Notes: generated by a model from the letters alone, not told the origin. Positions 1-6,127 are shown, counted from the first letter of the stretch. The stretch: DNA of 7,476 nucleotides from Chloroflexota bacterium (GCA_025924845.1 JAICHN010000260.1:1-7476); one strand, 5' to 3'. Numbers and translations: made by a program.

Positions 1-41
1 GCCGGTCGGCACCCCGTAAGGACGGTACACTAACAGGCGTT

Positions 42-869
42 ATGCGCTTACCAATAGACGCACAATCGCGCTCGATGATCACCGGCCCCGGCTTTATGGC
101 CGGGGCCGGTCGCCTATTGATTGCCCTGTTGGCGGGAGCGCTGCTCCTCTTCATCGGCTTCCCGCTGATCGCCTTATTCCTCAATACCCCGCCGGGAACG
201 CTGTGGAGCAACTTGCAGACGGAGTCCTCCACCAGCGCCCTGACCCTCAGCTTACAGACTACCGGCGTCACGCTTCTCCTCACGCTCGTCTTCGGCACCC
301 CCGCCGCGTATATCCTGGCCCGGCGCCGCTTTCCTGGTAAGCGCCTGCTCGGCAGCGTGGTAGACCTGCCTATCGTCGTTCCCCCGGCCGTGGCCGGCGT
401 GGCGCTCCTCCTGGCCTTCGGACGGCAAGGGCTGCTTGGCCCTTCGTTGAACGCGCTCGGGATCCATCTTTCGTTCAGCACGGCCGCCGTGGTGATGGCC
501 CAACTTTTCGTGGCCTGCCCCTTCTATGTGCGCTCGGCGCGCGCCGGCTTCATCGCGGTGGATCGCACGTTCGAGGATGCCTCGTCTACCCTTGGCTACG
601 GCGGCTGGGGAACCTTTCGGCGAGTGACCGTGCCCCTGGCTCTGCCCAGCCTGATCGGCGGCGCCGTGCTGACCTGGGCGCGGGCGCTGGGTGAGTTCGG
701 CGCTACCATCATGTTCGCGGGCAACCTGATGGGCGTGACGCAGACCATGCCGCTGGCCGTCTACCTTAATCTGGAAACGGGCGATCTGGATGGAGCGGTG
801 ACGCTGTCCGTGGTGCTGGTCCTGATCAGCCTCGTCGTCTCGCTCGTGGTGCGCCTGATCAGTGAATGA
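42..869 (+). CDS. modB: Molybdate (or tungstate) ABC transporter permease, ModB-type
   Basis: This is the membrane channel subunit of a molybdate-type ABC importer, expected to dimerise in the inner membrane and couple to the ATPase encoded downstream. The 275-residue product has several hydrophobic segments (about 23-48, 73-95, 108-127, 145-162, 203-215, 252-272). The EAA-type cytoplasmic loop that docks on the ATPase lies near 178-203 (EDASSTLGYG, then RRVTVPLALP). The C-terminal part carries GEFGATIMFAGN (217-228) and TQTMPLAVYLNLETGDLD (233-250), which are characteristic of the ModB/CysT permease group. The adjacent ModC-like ATPase with a TOBE domain favours molybdate or tungstate over sulfate. 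The start is uncertain: the frame is open to the window edge, no good ribosome-binding site precedes ATG 42, and ATG 75 or 96 would remove a poorly conserved N-terminus. A modA gene would be expected just outside the left edge. Confidence 0.9.
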   Translation: MRLPIDAQSRSMITGPGFMAGAGRLLIALLAGALLLFIGFPLIALFLNTPPGTLWSNLQTESSTSALTLSLQTTGVTLLLTLVFGTPAAYILARRRFPGKRLLGSVVDLPIVVPPAVAGVALLLAFGRQGLLGPSLNALGIHLSFSTAAVVMAQLFVACPFYVRSARAGFIAVDRTFEDASSTLGYGGWGTFRRVTVPLALPSLIGGAVLTWARALGEFGATIMFAGNLMGVTQTMPLAVYLNLETGDLDGAVTLSVVLVLISLVVSLVVRLISE

Positions 870-975
870 GCACGCCGAATACCGTTGGCGAATCGGCACG
901 AACGCCGAGTGCGAAGTGATGTCACCACGATCAACGAGGACGAGCGAGACGCTCGCGCTCCCGGTGGGGTCATAA
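862..975 (+). other. 37-codon open frame that could couple modB to modC translation
   Basis: GTG 862 overlaps the modB stop (GTGAATGA) and opens a 37-codon frame ending at TAA 973-975, immediately before the modC GTG at 976. A ribosome finishing modB could restart at 862 and hand over again at the TAAGTG junction. The encoded peptide looks like no family I know, and its first five residues equal the modC N-terminus. It is most likely the relic of the original modC start plus inserted sequence, not a functional protein gene. Confidence 0.3.
941..962 (-). repeat. GGGAGCG-hairpin repeat, copy 1
   Basis: Read on the minus strand this begins GGGAGCG, then forms a six-base-pair stem CGAGCG/CGCTCG around the loop TCT (stem bases 941-946 and 950-955). 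It matches copy 3 (6008-6029) at 19 of 22 positions. One stem pair changes from A-T to G-C on both sides, so pairing is kept. It lies inside the modB-modC insert. Confidence 0.65.
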
Positions 976-2067
976 GTGAATGAGCACGCGCTGGCGGTCA
1001 ACGTCCAAAAACGGCTGCGCGAGATCACGCTTGCCATGGACCTTCGCTTCGATCCCGGCGTCACGGTGGTGGTCGGACCGAGCGGCGCCGGCAAGAGCAC
1101 GCTGCTCCGCCTGATCGCCGGGCTCATTCATCCCGATCAGGGGGTTGTCCAGCTGGGCGACCACGTGCTGGACGACACGGCCGCCCGCCTGCACGTCTCG
1201 CCTGGACGCCGCGATATCAGCCTCGTCTTCCAGGAATACGCGCTGTTCCCCCATCTCACCGTCGAACGAAACGTAGCCTACGGATTGCAGGCCCGCCGCG
1301 TGCCGCGCGCCGAACGAGGCAGACGGGTGGGAGCAATGCTGGAGCGTCTGGGTATCGCAAACCTGGCCGGAGAGCGGCCGGCCCACATTTCAGGGGGGCA
1401 GCGACAGCGGGTCGCGCTGGCTCGCGCCCTGGTGCTCGAGCCGCGCGCCCTGCTGTTGGACGAGCCGCTGGCCGCGCTTGACGTACGGACCCGTATCTCA
1501 GTGCGGAGCGAGTTGCGCGGCATCCTGACCGACATGACCATCCCCACCCTGCTCGTCACCCACGATTACGCCGATGCCCTGGTGTTCCGCGAACGGATCG
1601 TGATGCTGGTGGACGGCCGCGTGGTACAGGATGGGGCACACTCCGATTTGTTGGCCCATCCTCAATCCCGCTTCGTGGCCGATTTCACCGGCGTGAACTT
1701 CTTCGAGGGTGATTTGATCGAGCACGATCCTCATCTGCTGGGCCGGATCATCCTACCGGGCGGCGTGGAGGCCTTCGCTCCGGCCGACGGCATCGAACCC
1801 GGTCCTGTGAGCCTGACCCTGCATCCCTGGGAGGTGACCCTCTCCGCGCAACCGCCCGCCGGTTCGGCCCGCAATACCTTAGCCGGGACGGTGCGCGAGT
1901 TGCTGCCGCTGGGGGGCAGAGTACGTGTGTCGCTGGCTCTGGGCGCAGGCGCTCCGATTCTCGTGGCGGAGATCACCCCTCAGGCGGAGGAAGCGCTCGG
2001 TTGCCGCGAAGGGCAGGTGCTGTATGCCGCGTTCAAGGCGACCGCGCTACGCGTCGGCCCGCGCTGA
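976..2067 (+). CDS. modC: Molybdate (or tungstate) ABC transporter ATP-binding protein, ModC-type
   Basis: This is the ATPase that powers the ModB channel from the cytoplasmic face. The 363-residue product has all the expected nucleotide-binding motifs: Walker [10 protein letters not shown] (34-42), Q-loop Q86 in [11 protein letters not shown], signature ISGGQRQR (138-145, Ile in place of the usual Leu), Walker B ALLLDEP (158-164), D-loop LAALD (165-169) and switch histidine H196 in THD. The C-terminal part (about 298-361, [12 protein letters not shown] to [10 protein letters not shown]) is a TOBE/Mop-like oxyanion-binding domain, typical of ModC. The first strand [14 protein letters not shown] also matches ModC N-termini, which supports the GTG start at 976 over the internal ATG 1036. 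A ggtgggg stretch at 963-969 can serve as ribosome-binding site. The gene start sits in the second copy of a 15-bp repeat, 106 bp after modB. Confidence 0.93.
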   Translation: MNEHALAVNVQKRLREITLAMDLRFDPGVTVVVGPSGAGKSTLLRLIAGLIHPDQGVVQLGDHVLDDTAARLHVSPGRRDISLVFQEYALFPHLTVERNVAYGLQARRVPRAERGRRVGAMLERLGIANLAGERPAHISGGQRQRVALARALVLEPRALLLDEPLAALDVRTRISVRSELRGILTDMTIPTLLVTHDYADALVFRERIVMLVDGRVVQDGAHSDLLAHPQSRFVADFTGVNFFEGDLIEHDPHLLGRIILPGGVEAFAPADGIEPGPVSLTLHPWEVTLSAQPPAGSARNTLAGTVRELLPLGGRVRVSLALGAGAPILVAEITPQAEEALGCREGQVLYAAFKATALRVGPR

Positions 2068-2134
2068 TTGCCGCCTACCAGGACCTTGGAATCCGGGAAG
2101 CCCTGTATCCCGTAACACATGGTAGATACCCTAT

Positions 2135-2141
2135 GGAGAGG
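2135..2141 (+). promoter_or_regulatory. Ribosome-binding site that fixes the msrB start
   Basis: GGAGAGG lies nine bases before ATG 2151. This favours 2151 over the in-frame ATG 2133, which overlaps the site itself, and over the far upstream ATG 2001 inside modC. Confidence 0.7.
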
Positions 2142-2150
2142 AAAAACACC

Positions 2151-2561
2151 ATGGACAATCTGGACGACCTGCGTACGATGCCCGAGGAATATTGGAAGCA
2201 AAAGCTCGACCCCGAGCAGTATCAGGTATGCCGCTTGAAGGGAACGGAACGCCCCTTTACCGGCGCCTTCTGGAATAATCACGAGAGCGGGATGTATGAA
2301 TGCGTGGCCTGCGGCCAACCGCTCTTCTCATCGGACGCCAAGTTCGACTCCAGTTGCGGCTGGCCGAGCTTCGATGACCCGGTAAACCGCGCAAACGTTG
2401 ACGTGGTCGAGGATCGCTCGCACGGTATGGTCAGGGAGGAGGTGCTGTGCAAGCGCTGCGGCTCGCATCTGGGCCATGTCTTCCCGGATGGACCACGTGA
2501 GACCACTGGGCAGCGGTACTGCATCAACTCGGCGGCGCTAAACTTCCTGCCCGCGAAGTAG
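2151..2561 (+). CDS. msrB: Peptide-methionine (R)-S-oxide reductase, MsrB
   Basis: MsrB reduces the R-epimer of methionine sulfoxide in oxidised proteins, with electrons normally supplied by thioredoxin. From ATG 2151 the product is 136 residues, the usual length of a single-domain cytosolic MsrB, with no signal peptide. It begins with the expected helix ([18 protein letters not shown]) and has the family core: two CxxC pairs binding structural zinc (C51/C54 in CVACG and C100/C103 in CKRCG), SSCGWPSF (C69 is at the usual resolving position), GHVFPDGP (108-115) and the catalytic cysteine C124 in [12 protein letters not shown]. All key residues are intact. It stands 83 bp after modC on the same strand with its own strong ribosome-binding site. 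Co-transcription with modBC is possible but not shown, and no MsrA is fused or adjacent. Confidence 0.96.
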   Translation: MDNLDDLRTMPEEYWKQKLDPEQYQVCRLKGTERPFTGAFWNNHESGMYECVACGQPLFSSDAKFDSSCGWPSFDDPVNRANVDVVEDRSHGMVREEVLCKRCGSHLGHVFPDGPRETTGQRYCINSAALNFLPAK

Positions 2562-2592
2562 AGAACGAGCTTCGCCCGCCGGCGCTACATAA

Positions 2593-2774
2593 GAAAGGAT
2601 TCCCGCGAGATGGAATTTCCCGGAGAGGATGCCGGCATAGGCAAGGAAGGGGAGCGGCTGATCATCGAGCTTATCCCGCCAAAATCCCTGTTGACGGTGT
2701 TGGCAACCCTCTCGCCACTCGACGAGGACTTTCCCCCGATCCCCGAATTGACCCTCGATCCCGTCGAGCTCTGA
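2593..2774 (+). pseudogene. Remnant of a VapB/AbrB-type antitoxin gene (C-terminal part)
   Basis: An open stretch from ATG 2610 to TGA 2772-2774 encodes 54 residues: MEFPGEDAGIGKEGERLIIE, then IPPKSLLTVLATLSPLDEDF and a tail ending in DPVEL. This closely resembles the second half of VapB-type antitoxins: the last strands of the swapped-hairpin AbrB domain, followed by the acidic toxin-binding tail. The N-terminal DNA-binding part is missing. Just upstream, the bases AGG ATT CCC (2596-2604) would encode the usual RIP before REMEFPG but lie in another frame, as if one base had been lost near 2604-2606, and a TAA at 2590-2592 closes that frame. A weak ribosome-binding site (AAAGGA, 2594-2599) precedes ATG 2610, so a short tail-only peptide might still be made. 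It follows msrB by 31 bp and overlaps a truncated toxin start. Confidence 0.6.
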
Positions 2775-2857
2775 TGCGTTACCTGCCGGACACCAACTAC
2801 GCTGGTCGAACCTCGTCCTGGAGACGGATTGTCCCGCCCTGTTCCACGACCGCGTAG
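2774..2857 (+). pseudogene. 5' fragment of a VapC-type PIN-domain toxin gene
   Basis: ATG 2774 overlaps the antitoxin stop by one base (TGATG), the classic vapBC arrangement. The frame begins MRYLPDTNYA, which matches the standard VapC opening MRYLLDTN, including the first catalytic aspartate (D6). After about residue 8 or 9 the resemblance ends, because the frame continues into sequence that is antisense to the 3' end of the MOSC gene. It stops at TAG 2855-2857 after 27 codons. The break coincides with the MOSC stop codon at 2797-2799, so the rest of the toxin was probably lost in a deletion or rearrangement whose other side is the MOSC gene. No toxin activity is possible from this fragment. 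Confidence 0.55.
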
Positions 2858-3669
2858 ACACCAAGGCACGGCTGCGCCGCGCCATCCAGAGCGGGAATCG
2901 AGGGCCGGTTGTGCGCCGCTATCGCCTTCAGCACTCCTATATCTTGCGCTAAATCGGGCTGCGGTAGGGTTGGCACCACGCAGCGCGGCGTGGGGTCGGT
3001 TATCCGAAGGCGCACCTCGTCCCCCACGAGCAGGGTCCGCCCGACCCAATCGTTCTCCACGAAGCCTGGTGTCCCGGCGGGCGACGCGATGACCAGATTG
3101 GGGCGGAAGCGTTCGGCCTCAATGCGGCCGCCAGGATGGAGTGTCCGCAAGTGAGCCAGGGTCGCGGTCGTGAGCAGATGCACCGGCGCATGATCGAGAA
3201 ATGTACCGGGCGGGGCACCCAGGCCGATCGGGCCGGTGGTGACCGTGTCCCGAAGCCGCAGCCCCGCAATGTCGGGCCAATAGCGATCGATCTCCGGTTT
3301 CGGGGGCGGCTCGGCCGACAGCGTCACCGCCCGGTCCAGGAGGACGGAGAGCAGCGCCTCGGCCTCTTCCCGGTCCACGACGAAGCGGCCATCAGGAAGC
3401 GTGATGCGGACGGCGGGAGCGGCGGAGTCGGGCGATGTGATGAGGGCAGCGCCACAGTTCAGAAGCCGACTCCATAGACGTGGGTGCTTGGCGCTCACCA
3501 CTTTGCCGCCTGCCCGGTCGATCAGCGCGAAGGCCCGATCGCCGCCCAGGCCCCGTGTCCTGATCGTCGAGGCATCCAGCGATTCGCCCCGCATCGACTT
3601 TACGGGGTAGCGGCGGATCGCCAGGATGGCGCCGAATGTCTTGGTCATAATCCCCCCATCACCACGCAT
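2797..3669 (-). CDS. MOSC domain-containing protein (YcbX/mARC-like)
   Basis: The 290-residue product has the two-part layout of this family. The N-terminal MOSC beta-barrel domain opens with GAILAIRRYPVKSMRGESL (13-31) and GLGGDRAFALID (40-51). The C-terminal MOSC domain has ERFRPNLVI (186-194), the stretch VGRTLLVGDEVRLRI (209-223) and the conserved cysteine C230 in TPRCVVPTL. In relatives (mARC, YcbX, the C-terminal domain of Moco sulfurase) this domain binds molybdenum cofactor or handles its sulfur ligand. The precise reaction here cannot be read from sequence, and the lack of a ferredoxin domain separates it from YcbX proper. ATG 3669 is preceded by GGGAGAG. ATG 3648, seven codons in, also has a purine-rich site (GGGGGG) and is an equally credible start. 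It converges on the toxin-antitoxin remnant and diverges from the enolase-family gene. Confidence 0.88.
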   Translation of the reverse strand: MRGDGGIMTKTFGAILAIRRYPVKSMRGESLDASTIRTRGLGGDRAFALIDRAGGKVVSAKHPRLWSRLLNCGAALITSPDSAAPAVRITLPDGRFVVDREEAEALLSVLLDRAVTLSAEPPPKPEIDRYWPDIAGLRLRDTVTTGPIGLGAPPGTFLDHAPVHLLTTATLAHLRTLHPGGRIEAERFRPNLVIASPAGTPGFVENDWVGRTLLVGDEVRLRITDPTPRCVVPTLPQPDLAQDIGVLKAIAAHNRPSIPALDGAAQPCLGVYAVVEQGGTIRLQDEVRPA

Positions 3670-3697
3670 TGTACTCTCCCATCGCTATGCGTATACT
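3669..3697 (+). promoter_or_regulatory. Weak candidate promoter for the enolase-hydrolase pair
   Basis: TATACT at 3692-3697 matches the -10 consensus at five of six bases. TTGTAC at 3669-3674 lies 17 bp upstream but matches the -35 consensus at only three of six. It would give a leader of roughly 140 bases before ATG 3847. The rest of the divergent region 3670-3846 shows an isolated TTGACA (3746-3751) without a matching -10, and no clear operator. Confidence 0.2.
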
Positions 3698-3846
3698 GTT
3701 AACCGATCCCTGGAACTGAGCGGTTCGTGCCTTCGTCATACCTATTTGACACCTTCGCACGACAACAGAGCCGCACCGCGTGTCCGCCCTCAAGGCGAAG
3801 CGGAGCAATAGCACACCGATATTTGGTAGAAGAATCGGGGGACAGG

Positions 3847-5043
3847 ATGATCATTACCAAGATCGAAACCCTGCGGTTGCCGGAGCACCCCCATACGATC
3901 TGGGTCCAGGTCTCTACCGACGAGAGCCTGATCGGGCTTGGCGAGACATACTATATCCCCGGCGCCGTGGAGTCCGTCATTCACGATTTCGCGGCCCCCT
4001 TGCTGCTCGGGCAATCGGCATTCGACCGCGAAAGTCACTGGCAGAACCTGTTCTCCTACGCCAACTTTTTCGGCTTTGCCGGTGCCGAAATGCGCGCCAT
4101 CTCGGCCCTCGACATCGCGCTCTGGGATCTGGTCGGTCAGTATCTCGGCCAGCCGATCTACAACCTGATCGGCGGGCGCTGCCGCGACTCGATCCGCGTC
4201 TATAATACCTGCGTCAATACGCCGCTCTACGCGGACCTTGATGGGTTTTTGCAGCGGCCGGCGGAATTAGCGGAGTCGTTGCTCGCTCAGGGTATTACCC
4301 AGATGAAAGTCTGGCCCTGGGATCAGTTCGCGCCGCAAATGCGCAACTCCCAACCAACCGGCCCCGCCGGCTGGTCCTCGGTCGGCCCGCCCGGACACGA
4401 CCTCTCGGCCCAGGATCTCGCCAAGGGCCTCTGGGTGGTATCCGAGATCCGGCGTGCCGTGGGCGACCGCATGGAGATCGCCATCGAAGGGCATTCGCGG
4501 TGGGATCTCAACGCCGCGTTGCGCATCGCGCGGGCGCTGGAACCGTACGACGTGCTCTGGATGGAAGATATCATTCAGCCGGAAAGCGTTGACGACCTGG
4601 CCCGCCTGGTGCGGGAAACGCGCGTGCCGCAATGCGTCAGCGAACGACTGTTCAGCAAGTACGCATTCCGCGAGGTATTGGAGCAAAGGGCCGCGCACAT
4701 CGTGATGCCGGATTTGATCTGGACCGGCGGCATCACCGAGACAGTAAAAATTGCCACGCTGGCCGACACCTACCATTTGCCGATCGCCCCGCACGATTGC
4801 ACGGGGCCGGTCAATGTCTTTGCCTGCCTGCATGTATGCATGGCCGCGCCCAACGCCATGGTGATGGAAACCGTCCGCGGTTTCCGCGAGGGCTACTACC
4901 TCGATATCGTGACCCAGCCGGTGCTGGTCCGGGAAGGCCGTGCCACGCTCACCGAGGCGCCCGGCCTTGGCGTACAATTGCGCCCGGAACTGCAGGCGCG
5001 GCCCGATTTACAGCGCCGTGTCTCGACCATGACGGGAGAGTGA
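3847..5043 (+). CDS. Enolase-superfamily (mandelate racemase/muconate lactonizing) protein, probable sugar-acid dehydratase
   Basis: The product is 398 residues from ATG 3847, which has the site GGGGGACAGG directly upstream; the 40-residue in-frame extension above it looks non-coding. The N-terminal capping domain (1-115) has GLGETYYIPGAVES and ALDIALWDLVGQYLGQPIYNLIGG. The barrel carries three carboxylate magnesium ligands, E214 (AIEGHSRWD), E240 (WMEDII) and E266 (VSERLF), and a probable D289-H316 acid-base dyad (MPDLIWTGG, APHDCTGP). Family members abstract the proton alpha to a carboxylate, and most with this D-H pair dehydrate or epimerise sugar acids. Oddities: the usual KxK on strand two is K154-V-W156, so the second lysine is replaced by tryptophan, and an unusually long loop (about 156-190) follows. 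The exact substrate is unknown. The following gene starts three bases after the stop, so the two are translated as a pair. Confidence 0.9.
   Translation: MIITKIETLRLPEHPHTIWVQVSTDESLIGLGETYYIPGAVESVIHDFAAPLLLGQSAFDRESHWQNLFSYANFFGFAGAEMRAISALDIALWDLVGQYLGQPIYNLIGGRCRDSIRVYNTCVNTPLYADLDGFLQRPAELAESLLAQGITQMKVWPWDQFAPQMRNSQPTGPAGWSSVGPPGHDLSAQDLAKGLWVVSEIRRAVGDRMEIAIEGHSRWDLNAALRIARALEPYDVLWMEDIIQPESVDDLARLVRETRVPQCVSERLFSKYAFREVLEQRAAHIVMPDLIWTGGITETVKIATLADTYHLPIAPHDCTGPVNVFACLHVCMAAPNAMVMETVRGFREGYYLDIVTQPVLVREGRATLTEAPGLGVQLRPELQARPDLQRRVSTMTGE
5034..5040 (+). promoter_or_regulatory. Ribosome-binding site inside the end of the enolase-family gene
   Basis: GGGAGAG lies six bases before ATG 5047 and within the last codons of the preceding gene. 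This supports both the chosen start and coupled translation of the pair. Confidence 0.7.
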
Positions 5044-5046
5044 TCG

Positions 5047-5850
5047 ATGGACGACACTACCCTCGATCCGACACGGATCGAACAGTACGATGTACCGGCC
5101 GGCCACATCACCGCCTGGTGGCTGGGCGGTTCGGGATTCGTGTTCAAAACGACGGGCGGCACGCAAGTACTGATCGATCCCTATCTGTCGAATTCGGTTC
5201 AAGGGATCTTTGGCATGGGCCGTGCCTTTCCGCCACCGATCGAGCCGGAACAAGCACGTCCCGATCTGCTGATTGCCACTCACTGGCACGAAGATCACCT
5301 GGATCCCGGCACCATCCCGATCATTGCCCGGCACAGTCCTGGTACTCAATTCGTCATGTCACCCAGCGCCATGTCGCGTGCCCTGGGCTGGGGGGTACCA
5401 CGTGAGCGCATCACCGCGCTGTCGGCCGGTCAAACGATCGAACTTTCGGGCGTGCGCCTAACCCATGTGCCGGCACGCCATGAATCGACGGTGCAGGGCT
5501 GGGAGACGCCGGACGCCATGGGCGTCGTGATCGAGGCCGACGGCATCCGCATCTACCATACGGGCGATACCGAATATGACGCGCGGCTTCTGCAGCTGGG
5601 CCAGGCGCGCTTTAGCGCCCTCTTGGTCTGCATCAACGGGAGCGGCGGCAATATGAACGCGCACGAGGCCGCCTTGCTGGCCTGGCAACTCGATCCGGCC
5701 GCCGTGATCCCGATCCATCACCACCTATGGGCCGGAAGTGACGACGACGCGATCCGCCTCCCCGCCTTGTTCACCCAGACCTTTCATAAACTGGACGGCA
5801 CCGCCACAGTGATTACGCCGAAAATCGGCGCTCCAATTGATATTGGCTGA
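5047..5850 (+). CDS. UlaG-like metallo-beta-lactamase-fold hydrolase
   Basis: The 267-residue product is a metal-dependent hydrolase of the UlaG (L-ascorbate-6-phosphate lactonase) branch of the metallo-beta-lactamase fold. Visible metal ligands are the THWHEDH motif (H79, H81, D83, H84), H145 in PARHEST, D174 in HTGDTEYD and the C-terminal histidine cluster IPIHHHLW (H224-H226). The N-terminal strands WWLGGSGFVFKT and VLIDPYLSNS are typical of this branch, and there is no signal peptide. It begins three bases after the enolase-family gene. That pairing suggests it opens a sugar-acid lactone (or a phosphorylated one) whose acid product is then dehydrated, or the reverse order. This is inference: UlaG-like proteins are functionally diverse, and the rest of the ascorbate pathway is not seen here. 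Confidence 0.9.
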   Translation: MDDTTLDPTRIEQYDVPAGHITAWWLGGSGFVFKTTGGTQVLIDPYLSNSVQGIFGMGRAFPPPIEPEQARPDLLIATHWHEDHLDPGTIPIIARHSPGTQFVMSPSAMSRALGWGVPRERITALSAGQTIELSGVRLTHVPARHESTVQGWETPDAMGVVIEADGIRIYHTGDTEYDARLLQLGQARFSALLVCINGSGGNMNAHEAALLAWQLDPAAVIPIHHHLWAGSDDDAIRLPALFTQTFHKLDGTATVITPKIGAPIDIG

Positions 5851-5895
5851 ATTGGTCCTACTTCGTCTATCAACCGCCATTGGGTGCATTACCCG

Positions 5896-5907
5896 CGACC
5901 GCGGTCG
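5896..5907. repeat. Perfect 12-bp palindrome
   Basis: The sequence cgaccgcggtcg is fully self-complementary and lies between the hydrolase gene and the MITE-like element. With no loop it is more like a protein-binding site or chance GC palindrome than a terminator, and no T-run follows. Confidence 0.35.
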
Positions 5908-5924
5908 GATGCCTCCGTGCCGGC

Positions 5925-6063
5925 CTAACCTGGACTATTCATGACGAGAGAAGCTCTGGGAGCGCGCCCATCTTGGGCGGCCCCGTCGGATTCCGGGCGA
6001 ACGGGGACGGGCAAGACGCCCGCGCTCCCAGAAACAGGGCCGTCCATGCATAATCCAGGCTAA
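5925..6063. mobile_element. MITE-like non-autonomous element with CTAA target duplication
   Basis: The ends are imperfect inverted repeats: CCTGGACTATTCATGAC (5929-5945) and, read on the other strand, CCTGGATTATGCATGGAC (6042-6059). They are flanked on both sides by CTAA (5925-5928 and 6060-6063), consistent with a 4-bp target-site duplication. The 131-bp element has no coding capacity. Its interior (5956-6031) has a second inverted pair, ctgggagcgcg/cgcgctcccag, enclosing three hairpins, so one strand could fold as a cloverleaf. It sits between convergent genes, the usual harmless landing site. The ends begin with CCT, as in some IS1380-family elements, but I cannot assign the mobilising family without a search. 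Confidence 0.7.
5956..6031. repeat. Inner palindromic repeat with cloverleaf-like folding
   Basis: Perfect 11-bp arms (5956-5966 and 6021-6031) enclose three stems: cgccca/tgggcg (5965-5970 with 5974-5979), ccccgt/acgggg (5981-5986 with 6001-6006) and cgggc/gcccg (6008-6012 with 6018-6022). The outer arms and the first and third stems overlap by a few bases, so the forms may compete. The two halves are inverted copies of the GGGAGCG-hairpin motif (5958-5979 on the plus strand, 6008-6029 on the minus strand) also found at 941-962. Such a structure could also stop transcription from either converging gene, though no T-tract is present. Confidence 0.65.
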
Positions 6064-6127
6064 ACGTAGGTAATGATGAGCACGTTAGGGTCAGGATCAC
6101 GCAGGTAGAGACGCCCTGCTTGGCCGG

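Larger units (their letters stand above)
861..989. repeat. Insert between modB and modC flanked by perfect 15-bp direct repeats
   Basis: The 15-mer agtgaatgagcacgc occurs at 861-875 and again at 975-989, with 99 bp between the copies. The first copy contains the modB stop codon (867-869). Both copies read GTG AAT GAG CAC GC, so each could begin a product with MNEHA. The simplest reading is that modC originally started at GTG 862, overlapping the end of modB, and that a short insertion duplicated this junction, either as a target-site duplication or by local duplication. The spacer holds a GGGAGCG-type hairpin repeat (941-962), also found at 5958-6029, which supports an origin as a mobile or repetitive element. 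I see no convincing terminal inverted repeats in the spacer. Confidence 0.7.

Noticed and set aside
1..41. Possible 3' end of a modA gene
   Set aside because: Stops occur at 17-19 and 31-33 in two frames, but the few codons visible show nothing diagnostic of the molybdate-binding protein.
133..139. GGGAGCG inside modB as another copy of the hairpin repeat
   Set aside because: Only the seven-base core matches, with no TCT-loop stem after it, and it lies in a conserved coding region, so it is a chance match.
252..1127. Long minus-strand open frame of 291 codons opposite modB and modC
   Set aside because: It lies antisense to two well-supported genes, and its product is low-complexity, rich in Arg, His, Gln and Gly with no recognisable motif, as expected of a shadow frame in GC-rich DNA.
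2001..2150. 50-residue N-terminal extension of MsrB, starting inside modC
   Set aside because: It would overlap the modC TOBE domain by 67 bases, whereas ATG 2151 has a good ribosome-binding site and gives the normal family length.
3746..3751. Perfect TTGACA as a promoter -35 box
   Set aside because: No acceptable -10 hexamer occurs 16-18 bases downstream.
3727..3846. 40-residue N-terminal extension of the enolase-family protein
   Set aside because: The extension does not resemble the family, while ATG 3847 has a strong purine-rich site and begins the expected first strand MIITKIETLRL.
4267..4977. Minus-strand open frame of 236 codons opposite the enolase-family gene
   Set aside because: It is entirely antisense to a gene with intact catalytic residues and has no domain signature of its own.
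4632..5405. Plus-strand open frame of 257 codons across the enolase-hydrolase junction
   Set aside because: It is out of frame with both real genes, and its composition is typical of a frame-shifted reading with many Arg, His and Gly.
5833..5855. CCAATT/AATTGG inverted repeat at the end of the hydrolase gene as a terminator
   Set aside because: The stem is short and AT-rich and is not followed by a run of T, so it is not a convincing intrinsic terminator.
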